This document shows positions 44,906 through 53,120 of a stretch of 64,000 nt of DNA, piece by piece; the first letter of the stretch is position 1; the number at the start of each line of letters is the position of its first letter. Below the pieces are notes generated by a model. It saw nothing but the letters and a program-made list of their open reading frames with translations, had not been told where the DNA came from and did no database searches. A program made the translations under genes and the position numbers. Source of the stretch: Bacillota bacterium (GTDB lineage: Bacteria; Bacillota; Sulfobacillia; JAJZYS01; JAJYTV01); contig JAJYSJ010000008.1 of the NCBI GenBank assembly GCA_021793645.1, positions 1 to 64,000 on the forward strand, read 5' to 3'.

Positions 44906-45481
44906 GTGACGCGAATCGGCATAGCTGCGGTTCAAGGAGCCGTACGGGAGCACGAGCGCGTTCTCTCTGCGCTGGGCGCGAAGACAAGCCTCGTGCGCCG
45001 CTCCGAGGATCTTGCAGGCTTGGATGGGCTCATTCTGCCGGGTGGGGAATCGACGACGATCGGCATGCTGTTTGAGGAGTACGGCATTTCGGACGTGCTG
45101 CGTCGGGGCGAGATCCCGGTGTTTGGCACGTGCGCCGGCATGATTCTCCTCGCCAAGGAGATCGAGGGCAGCGAGCAGCCGCGCCTTGGCCTCATGGACA
45201 TCGCCGTGCGCCGCAACGCCTTCGGCCGCCAGCGCGAGAGCTTCGAAGAGGAGATCGCCGTACCGGCGATCTCCACGGACGAGCCGATCCGCGGCGTCTT
45301 CATACGAGCGCCGTACGTGACCTCCACGGGCGCTGGCGTCGAGGTATTGGGCACGCTCGACGGCAAGATCGTCCTTTGCAGGCAGGGCCGGATGCTTGCC
45401 GGCTCTTTCCACCCGGAACTGACGGACGACCTGCGCCTGCACCGCTACTTCCTCGAGGAGGTCGTGGGCCAAGGCGCCTGA
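44906..45481 (+). CDS. pdxT: Pyridoxal 5'-phosphate synthase glutaminase subunit PdxT
   Basis: The 191-residue glutaminase has IGIAAVQGAVREHERVL, LPGGESTTIGML and the catalytic Cys in FGTCAGMILLA. It ends with the His/Glu pair in SFHPEL. GTG 44906 lies just after the pdxS stop. It feeds ammonia to PdxS. Confidence 0.93.
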   Translation: MTRIGIAAVQGAVREHERVLSALGAKTSLVRRSEDLAGLDGLILPGGESTTIGMLFEEYGISDVLRRGEIPVFGTCAGMILLAKEIEGSEQPRLGLMDIAVRRNAFGRQRESFEEEIAVPAISTDEPIRGVFIRAPYVTSTGAGVEVLGTLDGKIVLCRQGRMLAGSFHPELTDDLRLHRYFLEEVVGQGA

Positions 45482-45482
45482 C

Positions 45483-45512
45483 TTGCCCTGGCACCTGCGC
45501 ACCTGCTACAAT
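45483..45512 (+). promoter_or_regulatory. Promoter of the serine T-box transcript
   Basis: TTGCCC (45483-45488) and TACAAT (45507-45512) with an 18-base spacer lie directly after pdxT and just ahead of the T-box leader. Confidence 0.6.
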
Positions 45513-45524
45513 CCGAGCACACAA

Positions 45525-45748
45525 CGAATGCTTGCGACGATGGGGACCGTCCCCGCAAGACGCTGCGAAGAGAGCCGGCGGTTGGTGCAAGCCGGTGCAG
45601 CCTGCGCAGGACTTCCACCCCGGAGCATCCGGCGACGAGTCGGACGGTTGGCGCTCGATACCGCGCCAAGAGCCGCACCCTGAGGGTGCGGGAAAAGGGT
45701 GGCACCGCGGCCGTTCGCCCCTTGGCGACGGCCGTTTGCGTTTGCTTG
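45525..45748 (+). ncRNA. T-box leader, serine specifier (mtnA-serS)
   Basis: The T-box sequence AAGGGTGGCACCGCGG lies at 45695-45710. It is followed by a terminator stem made of CGGCCGTTCGCC and GGCGACGGCCG. Stem I carries AGAGAGCCGG and GGTGCAAGCCGG. On its 3' strand ACTTCCACC places a UCC specifier at 45614-45616. UCC is a serine codon, and serS is the second gene downstream. Uncharged tRNA-Ser would turn transcription on. Confidence 0.85.
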
Positions 45749-45763
45749 GAAGGAGGCGGCGAT

Positions 45764-46759
45764 GTGGAATCGGTGCGGTTTCGGAACGGCGCACTGGAAA
45801 TCCTGGACCAGCGCCTGCTGCCCTTTGAGGAGCGGTACCTCTCTTTGCACGATGCGCGCGGCGCCCGCGATGCCATCGCCGCCATGGCGGTGCGGGGAGC
45901 CCCGGCAATCGGACTTAGCGCAGCGTACGCCGTGGCGCTGGCGGCCAGGGAGGCAGCTGCGGCCGTGGCGCCGCGGGCAGCGTTGCAAGAACTGTGCGCG
46001 GAGATCGCCGGCGCGCGGCCAACGGCAGTGAATCTGCGCTTCGAGGTGCAGGAGGCCACCGCGACCCTGCCTGAGGACCCGAACGGCTGGTACGATGCGG
46101 CGCTTCGCTATGCAGAAGGACGGCGCGCGGCGCAGCAGGCGGAGGACGAGGCGATCGCTCGCCATGCCATGCCGCTCTTTCGGCCGGGCATGCGGGTACT
46201 GACCCACTGCAACACCGGGGGGCTCGCGACCGGCGGCAGCGGCACGGCGCTCGGGGCGATCATCGCTGCGCACAGGGCACTGGGCCTCCAGGAGGTGCTT
46301 GCCGACGAGACGCGGCCGCGCCTGCAGGGAGCCAGGCTGACGGCGTACGAGCTGCAGCAGGCACGCGTGCCGCACCACGTGATCGTCGACGGCGCGGCAG
46401 CCCACTTCATGGCGCGAGGGAGCGTCGACCTCGTGATCGTCGGCGCGGACCGCATCGGCCAAGACGGAAGAACTGCGAACAAGATCGGCACCTACATGCT
46501 CGCCGTTCTGGCGCAGCACCACGGCATCCCCTTTGTGGTGGCAGCGCCCCGATCTAGCTGCGATTCCGCCTGGCAGGGGGCGGGGGAGGTAGAGATCGAG
46601 CAGCGCGCGCCCGAGGAGGTGCTCGCGCCGCTGGGCACCCAGTTTGCGGCGAAGGGCAGCCCGGCTTACAACCCGGCGTTCGACGTGACCCCGGGAAATC
46701 TCGTTGCCGCCATCGTGCGCGAGGACGGACTCTTTCGGCCACCGTACCAGTTTCGCTAA
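45764..46759 (+). CDS. mtnA: S-methyl-5-thioribose-1-phosphate isomerase
   Basis: The 331-residue enzyme isomerises methylthioribose-1-phosphate in methionine salvage. It has AVRGAPAIGLSAAYAVAL, the catalytic Cys in LTHCNTGGLATGG and DLVIVGADRIGQDGRTANKI with the catalytic Asp. A GTG at 45764-45766 follows AAGGAGG. The gene lies between the serine T-box and serS, so methionine salvage would be co-induced with serine starvation. Confidence 0.92.
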   Translation: MESVRFRNGALEILDQRLLPFEERYLSLHDARGARDAIAAMAVRGAPAIGLSAAYAVALAAREAAAAVAPRAALQELCAEIAGARPTAVNLRFEVQEATATLPEDPNGWYDAALRYAEGRRAAQQAEDEAIARHAMPLFRPGMRVLTHCNTGGLATGGSGTALGAIIAAHRALGLQEVLADETRPRLQGARLTAYELQQARVPHHVIVDGAAAHFMARGSVDLVIVGADRIGQDGRTANKIGTYMLAVLAQHHGIPFVVAAPRSSCDSAWQGAGEVEIEQRAPEEVLAPLGTQFAAKGSPAYNPAFDVTPGNLVAAIVREDGLFRPPYQFR

Positions 46760-46777
46760 TCGAGGAGGGCGAAGGGA

Positions 46778-48049
46778 ATGCATGATCCGAGAAAACTGCG
46801 CGAGGAGACGGAGGAGTATCGCAGGCGACTGGCCCGCCGCGGTGCCGCAGATCTTTTGGATGCGGCGCTCGCGGTCGATGAGCAGCGCCTCAGCGCGCTG
46901 CGCCGGGTGGAGGATCTGCGTGCGGAGCGCAACCGCGCCACGGAGGAGATCGCGCGCAGGCGCAAGGCCGGCGAGGACGTGCAGGAAGAGATCGCACGCA
47001 TGCGTGCCCTCGGCGACGACCTGAAGGCGCAGGAAGCCACGCTTGCAGGGTTCGAGGAGGAGGTGCAGACCCTGTGGCTGCAGATCCCCAACATCCCCGC
47101 GGACGACATGCCCGACGGCGAGGAGTCGCGCGAGGAGCGGGTGCTCTTCAAGGCGCCCGCGTTCGACTTCGAACCCAAGCCGCACTGGGAGATCGGTACG
47201 GATCTTGGCATCCTCGACTTCGACCGTGCGACGCGCATGTCGGGTTCGCGCTTTGCGCTGCAGCGCGGACAGGGTGCTCGCCTCGAACGAGCGCTGATCA
47301 ACTTCATGCTGGATCTGCATACGAGTCGGGGATACCAGGAGGTCTTCCCGCCGTTCCTCGTCCAGGAGCCTGCGCTCTACGGGACAGGGCAGTTGCCGAA
47401 GTTCCGCGAAGACATGTTCCAGACCCAGACCGGCCACTTCCTCATCTCGACGGCCGAGATCCCGATTACAAACATGCACCGCGAAGAGATCCTCGACGCG
47501 TCGGACCTGCCCATCCGGTACTGCGCCTACAGCGCCTGCTTCCGCTCGGAGGCGGGTTCAGCGGGGCGCGACACGCGCGGCCTGATCCGTCTGCACCAGT
47601 TCAACAAGGTGGAGCTCGTGCGCTTCACAAGACCGGAGCACTCGATGGATGACCTCGAGACGATCGTGCGCGATGCCGAAGAGGTCCTGCAGCGCCTGGA
47701 GCTGCACTACCGCGTCGTGACGCTGCCGACGGGAGACTACGGCTTTTCGGCGCACAAGACGTACGACATCGAGGTCTGGCTGCCGGCCGCAGGGATGTTC
47801 CGGGAGATTTCGTCGGCGACGAACTTCCTCGACTTTCAGGCCCGGCGGGCGAACATCCGCTACCGGGACGAGGACGGCCGCGTGCGTTTTGTCCACACAC
47901 TGAACGCGTCGGGACTGGCGGTTGGGCGCACGATGGCTGCGATTCTCGAGCAATGCCAGGAGGCGGACGGCAGCGTGCGCATTCCGACAGCGCTGCAGCC
48001 GTACATGGGCACAGATCGGATCCAGCGTCAGGCGGGCGCCGTGCTATAA
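46778..48049 (+). CDS. serS: Seryl-tRNA synthetase
   Basis: The 423-residue class II synthetase has an N-terminal coiled-coil arm (about residues 25-100). Motif 2 is [22 protein letters not shown]-like, motif 3 is near [14 protein letters not shown], and TAEIPITN lies between. It attaches Ser to tRNA-Ser and tRNA-Sec. It is in an operon with mtnA and is followed 14 bases later by a tRNA-Ser gene. Confidence 0.96.
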   Translation: MHDPRKLREETEEYRRRLARRGAADLLDAALAVDEQRLSALRRVEDLRAERNRATEEIARRRKAGEDVQEEIARMRALGDDLKAQEATLAGFEEEVQTLWLQIPNIPADDMPDGEESREERVLFKAPAFDFEPKPHWEIGTDLGILDFDRATRMSGSRFALQRGQGARLERALINFMLDLHTSRGYQEVFPPFLVQEPALYGTGQLPKFREDMFQTQTGHFLISTAEIPITNMHREEILDASDLPIRYCAYSACFRSEAGSAGRDTRGLIRLHQFNKVELVRFTRPEHSMDDLETIVRDAEEVLQRLELHYRVVTLPTGDYGFSAHKTYDIEVWLPAAGMFREISSATNFLDFQARRANIRYRDEDGRVRFVHTLNASGLAVGRTMAAILEQCQEADGSVRIPTALQPYMGTDRIQRQAGAVL

Positions 48050-48063
48050 TAGGCGGCGCCATC

Positions 48064-48152
48064 GGAGGGGTGGCCGAGCGGTTGATGGCGACGGTCTTGA
48101 AAACCGTTAAGGTGATGAGCCTTCGTGGGTTCGAATCCCACCCCCTCCGCCA
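48064..48152 (+). tRNA. tRNA-Ser (anticodon TGA)
   Basis: The sequence GGAGGGGTGGCCGAGCGG pairs with CCCCCTCC at the 3' end and has an encoded CCA. The anticodon loop CTTGAAA gives TGA, and a long variable arm is present as expected for class II tRNA-Ser. It lies directly behind serS. Confidence 0.95.
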
Positions 48153-48168
48153 TTTTCAAATGCTTTTT

Positions 48169-48202
48169 GCTAAGGACGCTGACCTTGGCCAGCGTCCTTA
48201 GC
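48169..48202. terminator. Hairpin between tRNA-Ser and proC
   Basis: GCTAAGGACGCTG and CAGCGTCCTTAGC form a perfect stem with a short loop. No T-run follows, so it may be a weak or bidirectional terminator. Confidence 0.55.
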
Positions 48203-48254
48203 TCCTGCGTCTTCGACCGACCAGGCCGAGTCATGTAGATAGTGAAAGGCCGCC

Positions 48255-49088
48255 CTACTCTTTGCGAAATGGGATTCCCAGCTCCATCGAACGCTCCTTC
48301 GCCCGCGAGATCGCCTGTACCAGCGCGTCACGGAAGCCGGCCGCCTCGAGGATCTGCAGCGCGGCTTCCGTCGTTCCGCCCGGAGAGGTCACGCGGCGGC
48401 GCAGCTCCTCTGGACGGCTCTGCGTCTCGACGAGCATGCGCGCCGCGCCGTAGACGGTCTGCAGTGCCAGTTGACGCGCGACGTCGTCCGACAGGCCCAC
48501 ATGCGATCCCGCCTGGATCAGCGACTCGAGGAGCAGGTACACGTAGGCGGGACCGCTGCCCGCGAGCGCCGTAACGGCATCCAGGGACTCTTCGTCGACG
48601 ATCAGCACCGGTCCAAGCGCGGAGAGCAGCGCCACTGCCTGCTGGATGTCCCTAGCGCTTGCGCGACTGCCGCCAGCGACGGCTGTGGCCGATTCTCGCA
48701 CGGCGCTCGAGGTATTGGCCATCGCCCGCACGACGCGCACCGCCCCGCCCAGCCGCGACTCGATGAAGCGCAGCGGGATTCCGGCCATCAAGCTGACGAC
48801 GAGGTGCTCTGGGCCCACATGCGGGCGAAGTTCGGCAAGCGCCTGCTCCGCGTCCTTCGGCTTCACTGCGAGGAGGATCACGCGGGCATCCCTGCAGAGC
48901 ACAGCCTTGTCTCGCTGCGCACATACGCCGATGGCGCGAAACGCCTCGAGATGCTGCTCATTTTGCCGATTGTTCACTCTGATCGCAGACGGGGAGACGA
49001 ACCCGCTGCCAACGGCGCCGCGGACGAAGGACTGCGCCATCGCGCCTGCACCGATGACGCCGATCTGCAGCATCTCGGAACGCGCCAT
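48255..49088 (-). CDS. proC: Pyrroline-5-carboxylate reductase
   Basis: The 277-residue enzyme makes L-proline from pyrroline-5-carboxylate using NAD(P)H. It has the Rossmann start IGVIGAGAMAQSFVRG, LAVKPKD, VRAMANTSSAVRESATAV and ALAGSGPAYVYLLLESL with the catalytic region. SPGGTTEAAL is also there. The ATG at 49086-49088 has GAGGAG next to it. A T-box leader lies upstream. Confidence 0.94.
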   Translation of the reverse strand: MARSEMLQIGVIGAGAMAQSFVRGAVGSGFVSPSAIRVNNRQNEQHLEAFRAIGVCAQRDKAVLCRDARVILLAVKPKDAEQALAELRPHVGPEHLVVSLMAGIPLRFIESRLGGAVRVVRAMANTSSAVRESATAVAGGSRASARDIQQAVALLSALGPVLIVDEESLDAVTALAGSGPAYVYLLLESLIQAGSHVGLSDDVARQLALQTVYGAARMLVETQSRPEELRRRVTSPGGTTEAALQILEAAGFRDALVQAISRAKERSMELGIPFRKE

Positions 49089-49114
49089 CTCCTCGCCACC
49101 TCCCTTGAAATGCA

Positions 49115-49348
49115 CATAGCCCCCCGTCCGAGAAGGACGGAGGGCCGCGGTACCACCTTCGTACCACCCAGTCGGGTGGCGCTCTTCGCCGGGTTCACGT
49201 CCGGCCGACGGCAGACTCGACGCCTGCGGCTTCGGGGCGGGTGGCTGCAAACTGCCTCGGCCGGCCTTGCACCTTGTGCCGGCTCGCTGGGCGAAGGCTC
49301 GATGCGCCGCTCCCCTGCATCGCCTATCTATTGCGACGCATCATACGG
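49115..49348 (-). ncRNA. T-box leader upstream of proC
   Basis: The minus strand has AAGGTGGTACCGCGG (49145-49159), the T-box, followed by the stem GCCCTCCGTCC/CGGACGGGGGGC as terminator. Stem I has CAGCGAGCCGG and GGTGCAAGGCCGG. The specifier segment reads GCAGCCACC: position-matched to the serS leader it gives GCC (Ala), but CCA (Pro) is readable one base away. Proline fits proC better. Confidence 0.8.
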
Positions 49349-49501
49349 CGCGTACGTGCGTCCGTCAATAGGACCGAAGCGTGGCCATTTGTGCAGGCGA
49401 TCGTCGAACGAAGGCCGCGCGGTCGGCAAGACTGGCGGCCGGGAGCAACTTGGGGTAGATTTGGAGCACGTGTCTGGAGCGCTGGGCGACAGCGCGCATC
49501 G

Positions 49502-50278
49502 ATGGACAGGCTTCGAAAGCGGGGGACAACTACGCTAGTCGCATCGCGGCCGATGGGGTTCGGCGACGTACTCGACGCATCGTTCCAGATCTATCGGCGG
49601 GCGTTCTGGCAGCTCGCGCTGATCCAGGCTGTCGTGGCGATACCAGTCGCAATCGTGCAGGCACATTTCATCGGTAGCAGTGTAGCTGGCGGCGCCAGCC
49701 TGAGCATTGCAGTGGTTGAGCGTAACCTGCCCTGGTCGCTGCTTACCGGTCTATTGGGCCTCATGCAGGCCGCGGCGGTGGGCGCTCTATCGGAGCAAGC
49801 CACATCCGGACAGCGGCTGCGCGTAGGCGCAGCCTACGGCCGCATCATCCAGCGGCTGCCCTGGCTCCTGGGATTCGGCATCGCGGCAGGCCTGATCGTT
49901 GCCGTGCTGGGCATCGCGTTCGTCTTCCCCGGTGTGATCGCGCTGATCTATCTGGCGCCGGGGCTGTTCCTTGCCACCTTGGGAAACGAAGGCGTGTTCC
50001 GCTCGATCGGGCACAGCTTCCAGCTCGTTTCGGGCTACTTTTGGCGCGTCGTCGGCATCCTCCTGATGGCCGGTGTGCTCGTCTTCATCATCAACCTCTT
50101 CGTCTCGCTGGTCACGACGGTTGCAGCCAACCCGCTGCAAAATCCGCACGGCGCGACGACCGCCGTGATCACTGTAACGACGATCATCAGCATTTTCCTG
50201 AGCAGCTTCCCGCTCGTCGCGCTCTACTTGCAGTATGTCGACCTGCGCGGGCGCAAAGGCCAGCCGGCGAGCGATTGA
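49502..50278 (+). CDS. Integral membrane protein, hypothetical
   Basis: The 258-residue protein starts at ATG 49502 or 49553 and has about six hydrophobic segments (FWQLALIQAVVAIPVAIV; LPWLLGFGIAAGLIVAVLGI; VVGILLMAGVLVFIINLFVS). The start GFGDVLDASFQIYRRAFW and the FPGVIALIYLAPGLF segment resemble the DUF975/glycerophosphodiester-domain-like membrane proteins. Those often begin with a short soluble helix and a conserved F-x-x-P. No function can be given. It reads through to the promoter of the next tRNA. Confidence 0.65.
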   Translation: MDRLRKRGTTTLVASRPMGFGDVLDASFQIYRRAFWQLALIQAVVAIPVAIVQAHFIGSSVAGGASLSIAVVERNLPWSLLTGLLGLMQAAAVGALSEQATSGQRLRVGAAYGRIIQRLPWLLGFGIAAGLIVAVLGIAFVFPGVIALIYLAPGLFLATLGNEGVFRSIGHSFQLVSGYFWRVVGILLMAGVLVFIINLFVSLVTTVAANPLQNPHGATTAVITVTTIISIFLSSFPLVALYLQYVDLRGRKGQPASD

Positions 50279-50304
50279 TCGAGCGGCCGCTGGCATGGTA
50301 CAAT
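50275..50304 (+). promoter_or_regulatory. Promoter of tRNA-Ser(GCT)
   Basis: TTGATC (50275-50280) and TACAAT (50299-50304) with an 18-base spacer lie 16 bases before the tRNA. The -35 overlaps the end of the preceding gene. Confidence 0.6.
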
Positions 50305-50320
50305 GCTGTAGCTTCGCCGC

Positions 50321-50414
50321 GGAGGGATACCCAAGTGGCTGAAGGGGCGGTCCTGCTAAGACTGTAGGGGGCGTTATGCGTCCCGCGAGGGTTCAAATCC
50401 CTCTCCCTCCGCCA
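50321..50414 (+). tRNA. tRNA-Ser (anticodon GCT)
   Basis: GGAGGGATACCCAAGTGG pairs with TCCCTCC at the end and has encoded CCA. The loop CTGCTAA in stem CGGTC/GACTG gives anticodon GCT. A long variable arm fits tRNA-Ser. Confidence 0.95.
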
Positions 50415-50424
50415 GAGATTTGCA

Positions 50425-50460
50425 GCGCACTCCCGATCTCGGGGGTGCGCCTCCTTTTTT
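50425..50460 (+). terminator. Terminator of tRNA-Ser(GCT)
   Basis: GCGCACTCCCGA and TCGGGGGTGCGC form a stem followed by CTCCTTTTTT. Confidence 0.85.
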
Positions 50461-50470
50461 GCCGAGTGTG

Positions 50471-51346
50471 CTAGTACTTCGTCCCTGCGAGAGCCGCCAG
50501 GCGCAGGAGCGGCGCGGGATCCTGCGCCGGCGGTGGATTGCGCCAGATGTCTCCTGCGAGAGCCAGGCGGCGGGGCACGGTACGCAGCGTGAAATCCTGG
50601 GGGCGGACGTGCGCGAGCTCTTGCACGGTGATCGGGCAGCTGACCGGCGCACCTTGGTGCGCGCGCAGGCTGTACGCTGCGGCGAGCGTGTGGCCGAAGG
50701 CGTTTTGCCCGTAGTCGAAATAGACGCCTGTGCGCTTGGCAACCGACCGCTCGAGTGTCACGAGCTGCGGAGCAGCCCGCCGGATCTCCTGCCCGAGGCC
50801 CTTCACCGCCAGCATCAGTTCGTGGCAGGTGGGGCCCTTTCGGATCGGCAGGAAGAGGTGCAGACCGGTCGCACCGGAGGTCTTCAGCATCACCTGCAGA
50901 CCCAACGCTTCGAGGGCCGACAGAGCGAGCTTGGCGACGGCACGGGCCTCTTCGAAGCCGGCGGGCGGCATCGGGTCAAGGTCGACGACGGCGATGTCGG
51001 GCCGATCAGCGTCCGGGAAGCGCACCGGTGCCGCATGCAGTTCGACTGCGCCTTGCCCGACCAGGTACGCGAGGGTCTCGCGGTCTTTTAGCAGTACATA
51101 GCGCGTGTCCCGGATCGTCCAGGTGGAAAGCCAGTCCGGCGCACCAGAGGGTGGATTCTTCTGGAAGAAACTCTTTCCGGTGATGCCGTCGGGGTAGCGG
51201 ATCAGCGTGAGGGGTCGTCCTGCGAGGTGCCGCTGCAGCTGATCGAACACCGTCAAGTAGTAGTCGAGCACATCGGCCTTGGTGATCGCGTCATCGGGGA
51301 AGAAGATCTTGTCTAGACGCGGCACATGCACTGTACGCTGATCCAT
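50471..51346 (-). CDS. LigD-type polymerase/primase domain protein
   Basis: The 291-residue protein is the stand-alone polymerase domain of LigD. It has LTLIRYPDGITGKSFFQKN, the Asp pair in IAVVDLDPMP and KTSGATGLHLFLPI. In non-homologous end joining it fills gaps and adds ribonucleotides. It faces the ligase gene head to head with 31 bases between. Start ATG 51344-51346. Confidence 0.88.
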   Translation of the reverse strand: MDQRTVHVPRLDKIFFPDDAITKADVLDYYLTVFDQLQRHLAGRPLTLIRYPDGITGKSFFQKNPPSGAPDWLSTWTIRDTRYVLLKDRETLAYLVGQGAVELHAAPVRFPDADRPDIAVVDLDPMPPAGFEEARAVAKLALSALEALGLQVMLKTSGATGLHLFLPIRKGPTCHELMLAVKGLGQEIRRAAPQLVTLERSVAKRTGVYFDYGQNAFGHTLAAAYSLRAHQGAPVSCPITVQELAHVRPQDFTLRTVPRRLALAGDIWRNPPPAQDPAPLLRLAALAGTKY

Positions 51347-51377
51347 GGCGTCAGCGCCCCGCGGCGCATGAGGCGAG

Positions 51378-52202
51378 ATGCCCAGTGCGCGAGTTGCGCA
51401 ACCTATCCCCATGGAGCAGCCGATCCGCCCGATGGAGCCGATTTCCTGGCCACAGCCCTTCGACGACCCGCATTGGCAGTTTGAGATCAAGTGGGACGGC
51501 GTGCGCTGCCTTGCGGTGTGCACAGACGACGGGGTTCGATTCTTTGGACGCAGGGGCTCCGATTGGACAGGACGGTTCCCCGAGGTCGAGGGCGACCTGG
51601 CCGGGCAGCGCGGTGTATTCGACGGTGAACTCGTCGTGCTGGTTGACGGCCGGCCAAGCTTTCCCGCCATGCTGCGCCGCCTTCGGCGCACGCAAGGCCC
51701 AGTGCATTACATGGTGTTCGACCGGCTGGAGGATGAGGAAGGGCGCGACCTGCGCGCACTCGCACTGCCGCTGCGCCAGGCTGCACTCCCGGAGCTCTCG
51801 GGAGCGCTCAGGCGCGTTCCTGCGGTGCGTGGGGACGGCCAAACCCTGTTCCGCGCGGCGGAGGAGGCGGGCCTCGAGGGCATCGTCGCGAAGCGCCTCG
51901 ATTCGCCGTATGTCGCCGGAAAGAGCTCGCTCTGGCGCAAGGTAAAGTGCTGGCGGACCATCACGTGCCTCGTGCTCGGCGTCGATCTGGACCGGGGCGA
52001 CGTGCGCAGTGTGCGACTCGGCCTTCCTGACGGCAGTGCCATCGGATCGGTTGGCGGCATCAGCCGCGCGCAAGGGCAGGAAGTCCTCGCGGCGCAGGCG
52101 GCAGGCGGAGCGGTGCTCTGCCAGGTCGCCTATATCGAGTGGACCCCGGAAGGACAGCTGCGCCACCCGCGCTGGCAGGGGATCAAAAGGACACAGGGCT
52201 AG
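51378..52202 (+). CDS. ATP-dependent DNA ligase (LigD ligase domain)
   Basis: The 274-residue ligase has the adenylated Lys in FEIKWDGVR (K38), GVFDGELVVL, the nucleotide-binding EGIVAKR and the WRKVK motif near residue 193, followed by an OB-like tail. It lacks the nuclease and polymerase domains of full-length LigD. A start at 51378 or 51411 is possible. It works with the neighbouring Ku and polymerase. Confidence 0.9.
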   Translation: MPSARVAQPIPMEQPIRPMEPISWPQPFDDPHWQFEIKWDGVRCLAVCTDDGVRFFGRRGSDWTGRFPEVEGDLAGQRGVFDGELVVLVDGRPSFPAMLRRLRRTQGPVHYMVFDRLEDEEGRDLRALALPLRQAALPELSGALRRVPAVRGDGQTLFRAAEEAGLEGIVAKRLDSPYVAGKSSLWRKVKCWRTITCLVLGVDLDRGDVRSVRLGLPDGSAIGSVGGISRAQGQEVLAAQAAGGAVLCQVAYIEWTPEGQLRHPRWQGIKRTQG

Positions 52203-52207
52203 CGCCT

Positions 52208-52981
52208 TCAATGCGCCGCACCCGTGAGGGACATGCGCAAGCGCTCAAGGAGCGCGTCCATGTCCTCGCCGACCGGGGCCTCCACGGGCTGGGGTGCGAC
52301 CTCCGCCTTGCGCTGCAGTAACTGTTCCAGCGCATCGCGGTACTCGTCGGTGTGATCCTTGGGCACGAAGCGCCCCGCCAGGGTCTCGATCAGCGCCTGC
52401 GCGAGGTGCAGCTCCGGTTCGCTGGGCGTCACGGCGGGCCCGAGTTCGAGGTCTTCCACATCGCGAACCTCGTCCGGTGCGTGCATCGTCTCGAGCAAGA
52501 GCGCCCCGTCGTGGTATGGCCGCAGCGTGGCAAGGCGGGGGCGCTGACGCAAGGAGAGGCGGCAGAGCGCGACGCGGTTCGCTTCCGAAAGAGCTTCGCG
52601 CAGCAACTGATACGCCCTGTGGCCGCCCTTCTGCGGTTCAAGGAAGTACGGCTTGAGGAAATACACCGCGTCCAGTTCGTCAGAGGTCGGAAACTGCAGG
52701 ATCTCGATGCGGCGGTCCTGCGCAGCCCCCCGACCGAGCGACTGCAGTTCCTCCTTCTCCACAACAACGTACTGTCCCGGAGCGTACTCGTGGCCCAGGG
52801 CGAGTTCCTCCTCCGGCACGTCAACGCCGCACGCGCTGCAAACCTTCTTGTAGCGGACCGGCTGGTTGCAGTCGCGGTGCAGGTAGTGCATCCGCGGATC
52901 GCGGTCCTCACTCGCGCTGTAGAGCTTCACTGGAATCGAGACAAGCCCGAACGAGAGCGTTCCTTGCCAGATGCTGCGCAC
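52208..52981 (-). CDS. ku: Ku protein (NHEJ)
   Basis: The 257-residue protein has the bacterial Ku core: SIWQGTLSFGLVSIPVKLYS, HRDCNQPVRYKKVCSACG (zinc-like pair) and DAVYFLKPYFLEP. Ku threads onto DNA ends and recruits LigD. The GTG at 52979-52981 follows GGAGGTG. The gene converges on the ligase gene with five bases between. The C-terminal tail is short and acidic. Confidence 0.94.
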   Translation of the reverse strand: MRSIWQGTLSFGLVSIPVKLYSASEDRDPRMHYLHRDCNQPVRYKKVCSACGVDVPEEELALGHEYAPGQYVVVEKEELQSLGRGAAQDRRIEILQFPTSDELDAVYFLKPYFLEPQKGGHRAYQLLREALSEANRVALCRLSLRQRPRLATLRPYHDGALLLETMHAPDEVRDVEDLELGPAVTPSEPELHLAQALIETLAGRFVPKDHTDEYRDALEQLLQRKAEVAPQPVEAPVGEDMDALLERLRMSLTGAAH

Positions 52982-53120
52982 AGCGCCCACACCTCCACAA
53001 AAGAAGTGTTCGGGGAGAGGGCGGCTACGATGCAACCAGGTTACGTACGCGGTTCCTTTCGTCACCTGCAAAGGAGTTGCGAAGCCGCAGGCGAAGGCTG
53101 AGCCCCAGGAAGGTGAGGCC

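Noticed and set aside
45506-47479. 657-codon open frame antisense to mtnA/serS
   Set aside because: It overlaps the T-box and two clear genes completely, and its sequence is a shadow.
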